Virus record (IMG/VR): IMGVR_UViG_3300021963_000745
Location: 1-21,737 of that record
DNA: 21,737 bases
Reading direction: 5' to 3' (one strand)
From: a virus
Shown: positions 1 through 7,695 of the stretch, piece after piece
Layout: every line of letters starts with the position of its first letter
Numbering within the stretch: position 1 is the stretch's first letter
The notes under the pieces: generated by a model
What the model was told of the DNA's origin: nothing
Database searches by the model: none
Seen by the model: only the letters and a program-made list of their open reading frames with translations
Translations under genes and position numbers: made by a program

Positions 1-2013
1 ATATTTATTTGGTCTTGCTTTTGCTGCTGTTGGTGCTGTTGGCTTACTTCTACTTGAGGTAGCTGCTGTATCTTGAGCTGCAATAGCTTCAGCCAATCCT
101 GGCATATTTCTAGGTGCTGTTACACGTTCTGTTACAGGTTCTGTTACAGGAGGTGTTACAAGAGGACTTCTACTTGAGGTAGCTGCTGTATCTTGATCTG
201 CAATAGCTTCAGCCAATCCTGGCATATTTCTAGGAGATGTTACACGAACAGGATCAGAAACTTCTCCACTTAGTTGTTGAAGTGTTTCTTCTTCTTTTTG
301 TGGTATACTTCTACTTGATGTAGCTGCTGTATCCTGAGCTGCAATAACTTCAGCCAATCCTGGCATATTTCTAGGTGCTGTTACACGATTATCTGATACT
401 ATAGGTTCACCTACACGATTATCTGATCCTCCCATTATCATTGCAACCTTATTATTATAGTTTTTAGTTTCTTGCGGAAGGTTGCCTATTCCCCCTTCAG
501 GATTCCATTTTTTAATATTCCCTTGACCAAAGTTATACATAGCAAGAGCCGTAGGAATATCTCCACCACTCTGTTTTAATAAGTCTTTAAACATATCTGC
601 AGCACCAGTTGCAGATTGATAAAAATCATTACGATCCGTTACCCCATATTGCTTGGCAGTAGGTTCCATAAACTGAAAATGACCTAGAGCGCCTTTTGCA
701 TTTGGTTTAAATGCTTTTGGGTTTGTTCCAAAACTAGACTCTGCTCCGTATACTGCATTCAGTAGCCCTTTTGGAAGATTCCTCTCCTTTTCTAAATTAG
801 ACATAAATTCTAATTCTGCAGGTGTGCCTCCCGTTGCTCCCTTCTTAACAACAAGGCCATTTAGTCCTTTGTAGTCTTTCTTATTGTCAGTATCATTACC
901 TACACGACCACCTTCTGCGCTGTTCTTGAAGCCGCCAAAGGCACCGTAAATACCTGCACCAGTTGCAGCAGCACCAAGAGCTTGCTGAGCAAATCCAGGC
1001 TGTGGTGTTAAAGTTAAAGAGTTTGTAGAAGCAGGAAGCGGGAACCCTCTAACAATTGACGAGTAATTCTGTAACTGTTGTTCTGGGAATTTACTTTCTT
1101 CCTCAAACTGCTTCTTCATGATATCAATGGCCTGTTGTTCCTGGCTTTGATATCCTTGACCAACAGCTTGAAGTGAAGCTAGTTCTCTTGCTTTTTCAGC
1201 AGGAGCAGCCGTCCCTAGAGCAGCTAGTTGGCTTCCTGCTGCTAGTTCACGACCTCTCTGAGCAGCAATACGGGCTTGAGCGTCTTCATATGCAGCAGAT
1301 AGCCCCTTAGCCTGTATCTCAGCTAATTGCCCTTGTAAGCCCTTAACCTGCTCACCTTCTAAGATAGCTTGACGACTGCCACCAAAGCCACCAACTTTTA
1401 CAGCATCGCTGGCAATACCCTGACGAGTAATATCAGCTTGTTTACGAGCTTCTCTCTGCTGAATATCTACTACATTTTGCATGAAAGGAGACATATAAGA
1501 ACTTACCTGACCTGGAGTTGTCTCCTGAGCAGCAGATGCTGTTAGACGGGTTGCAGGATCAAAATACTTCTCACCTTCTCCTACTAAGCCCCTAATGCCC
1601 TGAAAGGCACTTGTTTGGTCACCGGTAAAGCCAGCAATCTGCGCCCCTTGATAAGGTTTATATCCTTCTTTTGCTCTAAGATCTGAAATAGCCTTAGACT
1701 TACCTAAGATATCGGTAATATATGGCTTTAGTTCTGCTGGTATCTCAGCAGTCTGAGAAGTGGTGCTTGGAGTTGAGGGACCACTACTACCACCATACTG
1801 CCGTAACTGTGTAAGCTCATTGACAGTGCCGGAACCACCTAAGCTCTTTAGGACAGCAACCTCATACTTGTTTACATGAGCTAGTTCTGTATCACCACAG
1901 GTGCCTTTTCCTGCAATCTCAGAATACAACTGCTTAAAAATAGCTACCTTATCTAAGAGGGATAGCTTATTTAATTTTAATGTAATCTTTTTTAAAGTAA
2001 TGCTATTGCTCAT
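1..2013 (-). CDS. Internal virion protein with SLT lytic transglycosylase domain (3' end outside window)
   Basis: Translating the minus strand from the ATG at 2013 gives 671 codons without a stop, so the gene runs past position 1. Residues about 410-510 match the soluble lytic transglycosylase (SLT/goose-lysozyme-like) pattern: NAVYGAESSFG with the likely catalytic Glu at residue 425, then GALGHFQFMEPTAKQYGV and ALAMYNFGQGNI. This fold cleaves the peptidoglycan glycan strand. In podoviruses such domains sit on ejected core proteins (T7 gp16 type) that open the cell wall during DNA entry. Residues 1-380 are Gln/Ala-rich and probably helical. After the SLT domain come three copies of a 27-residue Pro/Ala-rich repeat. 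The start lies 1 nt after the stop of the upstream gene (TAA-G-ATG), which suggests translational coupling. The domain call is strong; the role in ejection is inferred from family and position. Confidence 0.88.
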   Translation of the reverse strand, partial: MSNSITLKKITLKLNKLSLLDKVAIFKQLYSEIAGKGTCGDTELAHVNKYEVAVLKSLGGSGTVNELTQLRQYGGSSGPSTPSTTSQTAEIPAELKPYITDILGKSKAISDLRAKEGYKPYQGAQIAGFTGDQTSAFQGIRGLVGEGEKYFDPATRLTASAAQETTPGQVSSYMSPFMQNVVDIQQREARKQADITRQGIASDAVKVGGFGGSRQAILEGEQVKGLQGQLAEIQAKGLSAAYEDAQARIAAQRGRELAAGSQLAALGTAAPAEKARELASLQAVGQGYQSQEQQAIDIMKKQFEEESKFPEQQLQNYSSIVRGFPLPASTNSLTLTPQPGFAQQALGAAATGAGIYGAFGGFKNSAEGGRVGNDTDNKKDYKGLNGLVVKKGATGGTPAELEFMSNLEKERNLPKGLLNAVYGAESSFGTNPKAFKPNAKGALGHFQFMEPTAKQYGVTDRNDFYQSATGAADMFKDLLKQSGGDIPTALAMYNFGQGNIKKWNPEGGIGNLPQETKNYNNKVAMIMGGSDNRVGEPIVSDNRVTAPRNMPGLAEVIAAQDTAATSSRSIPQKEEETLQQLSGEVSDPVRVTSPRNMPGLAEAIADQDTAATSSRSPLVTPPVTEPVTERVTAPRNMPGLAEAIAAQDTAATSSRSKPTAPTAAKARPNKY
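46..387 (-). repeat. Three 81-nt direct repeats inside the transglycosylase gene
   Basis: Copies lie at 46-126, 166-246 and 307-387, each 81 nt (27 codons) and nearly identical. Each encodes a segment containing RNMPGLAE and AAQDTAATSSRS (one copy reads AD for AA). The spacers (39 and 60 nt) differ and are rich in Val/Thr/Pro/Glu codons. The repeats sit C-terminal to the SLT domain and keep the reading frame. Confidence 0.93.
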
Positions 2014-2014
2014 C

Positions 2015-2449
2015 TTATTTCCTAAGTTCCTTTATGAATGAAGCCACGTATTTAGTATACCCAAGGTCTTTATTATATCTTAACCAACCAAGTCTTCCAA
2101 AAGCTTGTATAAAATCTATCTTTTCTAATTTACAAAATTCTTCTAAACTCTTAGAAGCTGTTACTAACCAAGTCTCAGCAGAATTAGGAGTAGCTCCTAC
2201 TAAGTGAATAATTAAAACCCTTTTCTGAGGATACTCAGTTATCTTAGTAGTAAAAGCCAATTCTATTTCTTTAGTTGTTTCATCACAACCTATCCATAGT
2301 TGTTCTAAGTCTTTCAGAAGTAAATCGTATATATCAGATAGTAGATATTCTCCTGCTGTTTTCTCTAATGCACTCTGAAGAAATGGAGAGACAAGAGGGA
2401 ATACATCTTTAATATAATCTTTACTTAATCTAAATACTACTAAACACAA
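2015..2449 (-). CDS. Small GNAT-acetyltransferase-like phage protein, 144 aa
   Basis: The frame begins with TTG at 2449. The next in-frame codon upstream that could initiate is ATT, and a stop lies six codons upstream. AGG stands about 8 nt before the TTG, so TTG is the likely start. The middle has the alternating pattern IWIGCDETTKEIELAFTTKI followed by a hydrophobic strand (RVLIIHLVGA). The C-terminus has AFGRLGWLRYNKDLGYTK, resembling the last strands of GNAT-fold phage proteins (strand, then R-GW-, then a G-Y- segment). It lies between a 752-aa internal virion-type protein and the transglycosylase protein, so it may be a minor virion protein. No acetyl-CoA loop of the R/Q-x-x-G-x-G/A type is clear, so enzymatic activity is doubtful. 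The GNAT assignment is an inference from pattern. Confidence 0.7.
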   Translation of the reverse strand: MCLVVFRLSKDYIKDVFPLVSPFLQSALEKTAGEYLLSDIYDLLLKDLEQLWIGCDETTKEIELAFTTKITEYPQKRVLIIHLVGATPNSAETWLVTASKSLEEFCKLEKIDFIQAFGRLGWLRYNKDLGYTKYVASFIKELRK

Positions 2450-2475
2450 AATATAACCTATTTTTTAGCTTTGGG

Positions 2476-4734
2476 TTAGTGAACTAGTGTTGATAAGCCT
2501 GTTTTACTAGAGTTCTTTACTTCTCGTTGCTGTTTAGCTGTTCCAAACGATTGCTTACGTAGGTCTTTAATAAACTTATCAATCTTATCAGAACCAGCAT
2601 TAGAAGAACCATTACCTATCATAGCTACTACATCAGCAGGAAGAACGTATTCATCCCTACTTAGCATAGCAATGTCAGGATTACCACCTTCAACTCTATA
2701 AACTACATTATCTGACATGCCATCACCAGCACCATCTACTCTGCCTTCATGGTAAGAGAGACTGCCACCTTCTTTAAAGGAGCCTTCTTCTTCTCTTTTT
2801 CTTTTTAAAGTAGCACTGTCTTGTTGACCATAACCACCAAAACTTTCTGTAGTTTTGTCTTTACCAAATGAATAATCATAAGCAGCTTTAGCATCTCTTT
2901 CATCAATAGCTTCTGGTGACATATCAGGACTAATAGCTTGTCCAACACCTCTGCCCATAGCAGTAATCCCCTTACCTACAGTAGGACCACCTAATACGTT
3001 TGATATAGTATTAGCCCATCCGATGCCAGGAGCAAATCCAAAGGCTACATCTAGTGCAGTAGCTATTGGGTTCTCTTTAGCATATGCTACTTTGTCTTCA
3101 ACATATCCTGTTATTAAACCAGCTAAACCTTTAGCTTCTGGTTCGGGAGGACCATACTGAGGACCGTAATCAGGATTAGCTATGCTACCGAAGCCTGGAT
3201 TGTTGTCTGGATCATAACTTTCGCCTAAGCCACCAAATCCTGCAACTCCTGTATTGTCAGGATCGGTACCGCCAAAGCCTGGATCGTTGTCTGGATCATA
3301 ACTTTCGCCTAAGCCACCAACTCCTGTATTGTCAGGATCGGTACCGCCAAAGCCTGGATCGTTGTCTGGATCAGAACCTGTACCAGTTCCAGTATCACCA
3401 GTGCCACCGCCGCCAGTGCCACCGCCGCCAGTGCCACCGCCGCCAGTGCCATCATTGCCGTCATTGCCGTCATCGCCGTCATCGCCATCAGAACCATCTT
3501 CTAAGTAAGCTACTTTACCACCTCCAAAAAGACCAATAAGGCCACCTGAAGAAGCTTCTCTAGGTGTATATGCATACTGAGAAAGAACTGGTTTACGTTT
3601 CTCATTTCCTAAGGCAATAGCTAATGCTTGTGCGCTAGATAAGGGAGCATCTTGTCCCTCTCCACCAGGAAGAAGTTCTCCACCAGTTAGAGTATAATCT
3701 TGAAATGTAGGAGGAGGTCTTGGTGCTTCCTTTTTATACTCAGGAGGTGTTAGAGCTAGTCCTAGTCCACCTGATATAGCTCCTTTAATGTAAGGTGTTT
3801 TACTGCTACCTAGAGTTTTAATATTTTCTAAAGAAGCTTCAGCTACAGACATATCTTTAGCAGCACCTTCACCAGCAGTTAACAAACCATATTTACCATT
3901 AGTAGCTTGAGCAGCTTGTGCATCTGTAAGCAGTTGGTTTTCTTTAAAATCTGGACCAACCATTGACGTAGAACCTTTAGTTACTCTAAAGCGTGTTCCA
4001 CTATCTATTGCTGTTTGGTCTGCTGCTAGTTTAGCATTAATACTTTCTGCCTTATCTGCATAATAGGGAGAAAGAGTTGCTGCATCTTGTGGCGGTAGGG
4101 ATAGGGAAGCATAGCCATCTGTAGCATCTGTAGCTGCTGTAGCACCATATTCGTTAAAACCAGCCTCACCACCAAAAGAACCATAATTGCCAGCATAGTT
4201 TGCTGCATCTGTTGCTATTGTTCCTGCTGCTGCATCTGATACTGCTGTTCCTGCCGCTCCCTCTAGTCCTGCTGTTCCTGACATTGCTTCTAAAGCTGGC
4301 CCTGAAGCTATAGAACCTATACCTGCTGTCCCTGCTGAAATAAGCCCACTCTTTAGAGCATCTTCTCCTGACTTTCCAATAAGTAAATTACCAGCCGTGC
4401 TACCTACACCGGCACCAATAGCACCAGCTACTGCTCCTCCTACTGTCCCTGCTCCTACTGAAGCCCCTAATGCAGTTCCAATTCCAGGAGCTACCATTGT
4501 TCCTGCAATTGCCAAGACAATAGGAAGAAGGCTACTAAGATTGAATGCTTCGGGTAGACCAGTATCAGGATTAATTGTCATTCTTCCTGTAGCGGCCATA
4601 GCACGAACTTCACTATCTGTCATATGGACAAGTCTAGTGTCGCCTTTACGCCCCTGTAATGCAAGAAGACTAGCTAATCCCCTAAATGGAGCTTCTGAGT
4701 TAGCCTTATACTGAGAACTAAGTGGCTGTTGCAT
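2476..4734 (-). CDS. Large Gly/Ala/Asp-rich virion protein, probable internal (ejected) structural protein, 752 aa
   Basis: I do not recognise a named family over the full length. Residues about 65-160 are a long hydrophobic Gly/Ala stretch (for example LPIVLAIAGTMVAPGIGTALG) that could cross or perforate a membrane, as expected of ejection proteins. Residues about 410-520 are low complexity: Asp/Gly (DGDDGDDGNDGND), three GTGGG units and 25-residue DPDNDPGFGG repeats. The C-terminus carries EGRVDGAGDGMSDNVVYRV and LSRDEYVLPADVVAMIGNG. This resembles the GPGTGTSD-x-I-PA-LS-x-GEYV-x-PA motif seen in many phage virion proteins. A second hydrophobic Gly-rich stretch lies near residues 550-600. 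The gene starts 6 nt after the preceding stop and ends 26 nt before the GNAT-like gene. A tape-measure-like role is an alternative. Confidence 0.8.
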   Translation of the reverse strand: MQQPLSSQYKANSEAPFRGLASLLALQGRKGDTRLVHMTDSEVRAMAATGRMTINPDTGLPEAFNLSSLLPIVLAIAGTMVAPGIGTALGASVGAGTVGGAVAGAIGAGVGSTAGNLLIGKSGEDALKSGLISAGTAGIGSIASGPALEAMSGTAGLEGAAGTAVSDAAAGTIATDAANYAGNYGSFGGEAGFNEYGATAATDATDGYASLSLPPQDAATLSPYYADKAESINAKLAADQTAIDSGTRFRVTKGSTSMVGPDFKENQLLTDAQAAQATNGKYGLLTAGEGAAKDMSVAEASLENIKTLGSSKTPYIKGAISGGLGLALTPPEYKKEAPRPPPTFQDYTLTGGELLPGGEGQDAPLSSAQALAIALGNEKRKPVLSQYAYTPREASSGGLIGLFGGGKVAYLEDGSDGDDGDDGNDGNDGTGGGGTGGGGTGGGGTGDTGTGTGSDPDNDPGFGGTDPDNTGVGGLGESYDPDNDPGFGGTDPDNTGVAGFGGLGESYDPDNNPGFGSIANPDYGPQYGPPEPEAKGLAGLITGYVEDKVAYAKENPIATALDVAFGFAPGIGWANTISNVLGGPTVGKGITAMGRGVGQAISPDMSPEAIDERDAKAAYDYSFGKDKTTESFGGYGQQDSATLKRKREEEGSFKEGGSLSYHEGRVDGAGDGMSDNVVYRVEGGNPDIAMLSRDEYVLPADVVAMIGNGSSNAGSDKIDKFIKDLRKQSFGTAKQQREVKNSSKTGLSTLVH
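3189..3373 (-). repeat. 75-nt tandem repeats encoding Asp/Asn/Gly-rich 25-residue units
   Basis: The unit beginning ctcctgtattgtcagg at 3246 recurs at 3321, exactly 75 nt (25 codons) later, with an essentially identical sequence. A diverged partial unit precedes it at 3189-3245. The encoded unit includes SYDPDNDPGFGG and TDPDNTGVGG. The second copy departs from the pattern after about 3373. Confidence 0.9.
3401..3490 (-). repeat. 15-nt and 9-nt tandem microrepeats (GTGGG and DGD/NDG units)
   Basis: Three perfect copies of gtgccaccgccgcca (3401-3415, 3416-3430, 3431-3445) encode Gly/Thr units. They are followed by four or five 9-nt units of the attgccgtc/atcgccgtc type (about 3451-3490) encoding alternating Asp/Asn and Gly. 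Both periods are multiples of three and preserve the frame of the 752-aa gene. Confidence 0.9.
4139..4216 (-). repeat. 78-nt dispersed repeat, copy A (in the 752-aa gene)
   Basis: This stretch is identical to 13678-13755 except for one base (c at 4165, t at 13704). It encodes 26 residues including AANYAGNYGSFGGEAGFNEY in the same frame in both genes. The flanking sequence is unrelated. Confidence 0.95.
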
Positions 4735-4740
4735 TTCTTG

Positions 4741-5001
4741 TTATGCTTTCTTTCTGTGCGAATTAATATAGTTAGATTGTTCATAAGTCATATCAGTAAA
4801 TACCGATGTATCCGGTCCCATATTCTTTTTCATCCCTTTAATAGAATCCTTAGCATAGGCCATACCCTCTCCAGTAGTAGCTCCAAAGTAAGCACCTCTA
4901 GGAGGAATAGTAATACCTCTATTGACGTTCTCAATGAACGTGCTATTCTGGATTAGATCAAACATCTTCTTGTAGTTATTATTATTATTATTATTAATCA
5001 T
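4741..5001 (-). CDS. Small phage protein, unknown function, 86 aa
   Basis: I do not recognise this protein. The frame is open upstream to 5073, but that part lies inside the preceding gene. I therefore start at the ATG at 5001, 1 nt after that gene's stop (TAA-G-ATG). This gives MINNNNNNNYKKMFDLIQ, where the run of seven Asn is encoded by an AAT microsatellite. The Met at 4965, after the microsatellite, is a possible alternative start and would give 74 aa. The rest is hydrophilic with a Gly-rich patch (GAYFGATTGEGMAYAKD) and a basic end (HRKKA). It lies between a 91-aa protein and the 752-aa virion protein in the tail/ejection region, so a structural or assembly role is possible. Confidence 0.68.
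   Translation of the reverse strand: MINNNNNNNYKKMFDLIQNSTFIENVNRGITIPPRGAYFGATTGEGMAYAKDSIKGMKKNMGPDTSVFTDMTYEQSNYINSHRKKA
4976..4996 (-). repeat. Trinucleotide microsatellite (TTA)7, read as AAT on the coding strand
   Basis: Seven uninterrupted TTA units on the plus strand lie a few nucleotides inside the predicted start of the 86-aa gene and encode poly-Asn. Confidence 0.95.
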
Positions 5002-5002
5002 C

Positions 5003-5278
5003 TTAATGTAATGCCGTCCAACCGGCTGGAGTTCTATAAACATACATTGTTTGGGCGCTTGTAGAAAATGCAATATCCCCTGGATTTGGCCTTGGTATAG
5101 TATTTATATCTAATACAGCATATACTTTATTAGCAGGAGAAGCAGCTAACTGAGCATCTCGTTGCTCTAGTAAAAACTTTAATTCACTAGTATACTGAAC
5201 TAGTTCATTATAAAGAACTTGAGGATTTGTTTTTTCTGCATCTCTAAAAAGAGATAGTTGTGGATATAGTGTAACCAT
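5003..5278 (-). CDS. Small tail-region protein, 91 aa
   Basis: The first half (QVLYNELVQYTSELKFLLEQ) looks like an amphipathic helix or short coiled coil. The second half (RPNPGDIAFSTSAQ, then MYVYRTPAGWTALH) has the P-x-x-GD-x-x-F-x-T ... Y-x-x-x-x-GW pattern of small beta-rich domains often found in phage tail or fibre-associated proteins. A coiled stem plus a small beta head would suit an oligomeric virion appendage, but this is inference. It starts 9 nt after the gp10-like gene and ends 1 nt before the 86-aa gene. Confidence 0.72.
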   Translation of the reverse strand: MVTLYPQLSLFRDAEKTNPQVLYNELVQYTSELKFLLEQRDAQLAASPANKVYAVLDINTIPRPNPGDIAFSTSAQTMYVYRTPAGWTALH

Positions 5279-5287
5279 TTCTTTTTT

Positions 5288-7156
5288 CTAACGCTTTCCA
5301 TCAGGTTGAATAGACATACGTGTAGCACCCATACGCCATCCTGTATTAACACCAGTAGACTCTAAACTAAAACTAGCCTGTCTACCTCTACCTCTAAAAT
5401 CTACTTTATCTGTTTCTGAACCAATTATAAATGGACCTTTAGTTATTGTATCACCATTTGGAAATTGCTTTAAGATAACAGAAAAAGATATTGTTCCATT
5501 CTTCAAGAAAAAGTCAGGAATAACACGATCAATAAACATTATCTCACCACCTTCATCAATATCAAAGTTAGCAGATTGAAGGAAAGAAGATACAGCAATA
5601 CCATCACCAGTATAGATAGATACTGGTTCATTATTAAAGAGATATGAAGTGCTGGTCTGGATACCAGTGGTTATAGTATTAGAGAATACAACAGAGTCTT
5701 CAAACGTAGTATAAAAAGTATCTCCAAAAACCCAATGATCTTCTAATATATTATAAATAACATAACGTGATGGTTCTTCTGAATCACTCCCAGGTATTAA
5801 CCAAATGACTTCGTTAAACTCACTATTAGTTCCAGCATAAACTTTATCACTCTGTGTTAAATTAAAATTATCAAATACATCTCTACGAATGGTACAATCT
5901 AAACGCTCTACTCTACCACTAAACCTATAGAAGTTATTCTGTGACATCCAATAAGGAACACCATCAGCAGCTACAGCAGCGTGTGGACCAACTAACCCAC
6001 AGTTAGTGCCTAGCTGTGTCTGGCTAAAAATAAAAGGAGGACCAACATACTGAAAAGCATATGCGGCACGATCAGTCCATACATGAATAGCATTTCGCGC
6101 ACGAATACCTCCTCTAATTTCAGTTCCATCAATAAGAACCAATTCACCGGATGTAGTAGAGACAGCAGGAACCCAATTAGTATAGTCCTCTTGATCGGAC
6201 CATCTTACAAGTAATGGGTTGTAGTTACCAGTTCCAAATTCAGTTGTTCCTAGTGCAAATACATGACGATCATTAGGAGATACTACAATAGCGTCAATAA
6301 TTGAAGGTGATGAACTAACAATAGTAGCTCTTTCAGGAGTTACACTAGCATCCGCATCCCAATAGAATAGCTGACTACCTCTACGAACTGCTAAGAGGTC
6401 TTCGCCCCAGTTGTCTAAGCTCCATTGATTAGCCTGAAAAGTAAATCCTGAAGATGAGGCTGCTACGTTCCATGCTCTCATTCCAGTAGTGGATACACCA
6501 GCATTATAGAAACTAGCACCAAAGCCAAGACCTTGGATACTGTTAGTCTGCTGTGTTGTTAATAACCTACCCATGACTGCATGACCAGAATTAAGAACTG
6601 TAGAAGAAGCTAGAACACTTACACCAAAGTAGAAGCTATTTAAACCATCAATACTTGTTACTCTATATGTTGGACCACCAAAGGCTGAAACAGCAAAGTT
6701 AGTTCCTAATGTAAAACCATTCAGAGAAGCATTACTAAATGTTAACCAATCACCAACACTAACACCAGAATTGGTTAAGCTGACATTGATCTGAGAAGAC
6801 CCTACACTAGTATTAAAGTTACCTGCTCCCGATACACCAGCATCAATAGATACTGTCTGAATAATAGGAGTAATATCGTAACTATAGTCATTCTCTGTAA
6901 GATATAGACGCTGTTCTGTGCCACTACTTAGTAGCTTCTCTGTGTCATTATTTATCCAACTTAGTAAGTCTCTAGCTGTGCCTAATAGAGGAGCTGCTAA
7001 AAACTTAGCATAGCCACGCATGTTTTCTGGCATACCAGCTCTAAAGCGAACTTTATCACCATTATACCATTTACCTTCTTCAGCATACTCAGTGGATTCC
7101 CGATGAAACCCAGGCTTGAATACTAGTTTAATTAACTTTGAACTACTACTCGGCAC
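5288..7156 (-). CDS. Tail hub/nozzle protein, P22 gp10-like (packaged DNA stabilisation protein)
   Basis: The 622-aa protein has the features I associate with phage stabilisation/tail-nozzle proteins. The N-terminus reads FKPGFHRESTEYAEEGKWYN then KVRFRAGMPENMRGY. It is followed by LLSWINNDTEKLLSSGTEQR and later beta-propeller-like strands with conserved turns (AIHVWTDRAAYAFQYVGPPF, GLVGPHAAVAADGVPYWMSQ, NFYRFSGRVERLDCTIRRDV). In P22 the gp10 ring closes the portal channel; T7 gp12 plays the equivalent role. Length lies between P22 gp10 and T7 gp12. The start codon is GTG at 7156, preceded by aaggaa about 13 nt upstream; no ATG lies nearby. It directly follows the second cupin gene. Confidence 0.85.
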   Translation of the reverse strand: MPSSSSKLIKLVFKPGFHRESTEYAEEGKWYNGDKVRFRAGMPENMRGYAKFLAAPLLGTARDLLSWINNDTEKLLSSGTEQRLYLTENDYSYDITPIIQTVSIDAGVSGAGNFNTSVGSSQINVSLTNSGVSVGDWLTFSNASLNGFTLGTNFAVSAFGGPTYRVTSIDGLNSFYFGVSVLASSTVLNSGHAVMGRLLTTQQTNSIQGLGFGASFYNAGVSTTGMRAWNVAASSSGFTFQANQWSLDNWGEDLLAVRRGSQLFYWDADASVTPERATIVSSSPSIIDAIVVSPNDRHVFALGTTEFGTGNYNPLLVRWSDQEDYTNWVPAVSTTSGELVLIDGTEIRGGIRARNAIHVWTDRAAYAFQYVGPPFIFSQTQLGTNCGLVGPHAAVAADGVPYWMSQNNFYRFSGRVERLDCTIRRDVFDNFNLTQSDKVYAGTNSEFNEVIWLIPGSDSEEPSRYVIYNILEDHWVFGDTFYTTFEDSVVFSNTITTGIQTSTSYLFNNEPVSIYTGDGIAVSSFLQSANFDIDEGGEIMFIDRVIPDFFLKNGTISFSVILKQFPNGDTITKGPFIIGSETDKVDFRGRGRQASFSLESTGVNTGWRMGATRMSIQPDGKR

Positions 7157-7160
7157 TTAT

Positions 7161-7451
7161 TTACTTTCTTTCCTTTATCTTTATATTCTTTTGAATATTT
7201 ATTACTCTACTATTAGGTTCTACAGCAATAAACTCATGGGCTTGATATGGCTTCCAGTCATAAATACGACCAAGAATTAATGGTATTTCCCATCCAATAC
7301 CTTTTGCTATAAATGAACCACGAGAGACAATAGAAATATGTATATTTTCTTCTGTATGTTCATGCATATTAAGGATATCTCCTACATCTTCAAAATCGTA
7401 GCAAATTCCTTTAAGATCTCCTACTTCAATAATAGAACTAAGCAATGACAT
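7161..7451 (-). CDS. Cupin-domain protein B, 96 aa
   Basis: This is a single-domain cupin (small beta-barrel). Motif 1 reads GDILNMHEHTEENIHISIV, giving candidate metal ligands His30, His32 and Glu34/35. Motif 2 reads WKPYQAHEFIAV with His72. The frame is open up to 7526, but that part overlaps the upstream gene by 89 nt, so I choose the ATG at 7451 (14-nt overlap). A TTG two codons on is an alternative. It pairs with cupin A at 8669-8995, with the same motif spacing and HISIV core, and each cupin closes a fibre-plus-small-gene set. Cupins bind sugars, acids or metals; an isomerase, glycan-binding or fibre-associated role could fit. The substrate cannot be read from sequence. Confidence 0.8.
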   Translation of the reverse strand: MSLLSSIIEVGDLKGICYDFEDVGDILNMHEHTEENIHISIVSRGSFIAKGIGWEIPLILGRIYDWKPYQAHEFIAVEPNSRVINIQKNIKIKERK

Positions 7452-7683
7452 CTGGGGGTGCTTGAACAATCTTGCTGCCAATTGGGGGCGGCGGGACATA
7501 AGGAGCAATAGGCCCATACATTCCATTCAAAATTTTACCATGTAGTATAACCCCATTTTTCTCTACATCATTACTACTTGCAGTAAATGGAACTGCATCG
7601 TGACCATACAACTTCAAAATACAATCTATCATTGATCTATCTTCTGAAGAAAATACTAAATTAGTAACTTTTTCTATATTCAT
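7438..7683 (-). CDS. Small protein after fibre 2, 81 aa, possible fibre-associated/assembly protein
   Basis: Sequence features are SSEDRSMIDCILKLYGHDAV, PFTASSNDVEKNGVILHGKI, then YGPIAPYVPPPPIG. The pattern of an ER-x-x-I-x-C strand, PFTAS-x-x-D, and a Pro-rich tail after YGPIA resembles small proteins I remember downstream of phage tail fibres, but I cannot name a family. It lies 12 nt after fibre 2 and overlaps the following cupin by 14 nt. The position mirrors that of the 76-aa gene after fibre 1, although the two show no clear sequence similarity beyond a Pro-rich end. A fibre chaperone or decoration role is inferred from context only. Confidence 0.72.
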   Translation of the reverse strand: MNIEKVTNLVFSSEDRSMIDCILKLYGHDAVPFTASSNDVEKNGVILHGKILNGMYGPIAPYVPPPPIGSKIVQAPPDVIA

Positions 7684-7695
7684 AATATCCTCTTA

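Noticed and set aside
3309-3497. Minus-strand 62-codon frame (MVLMAMTAMTAMTAM...)
   Set aside because: It is a shifted reading of the Gly/Asp microrepeats inside the 752-aa gene.
5002-5073. N-terminal extension of the 86-aa protein (24 residues)
   Set aside because: It overlaps the end of the 91-aa gene in another frame; the ATG 1 nt after that stop is the simpler start.
7452-7526. N-terminal extension of cupin B (25 residues)
   Set aside because: It lies wholly inside the 81-aa gene, adds no cupin sequence and would need a 89-nt overlap; the ATG at 7451 fits better.
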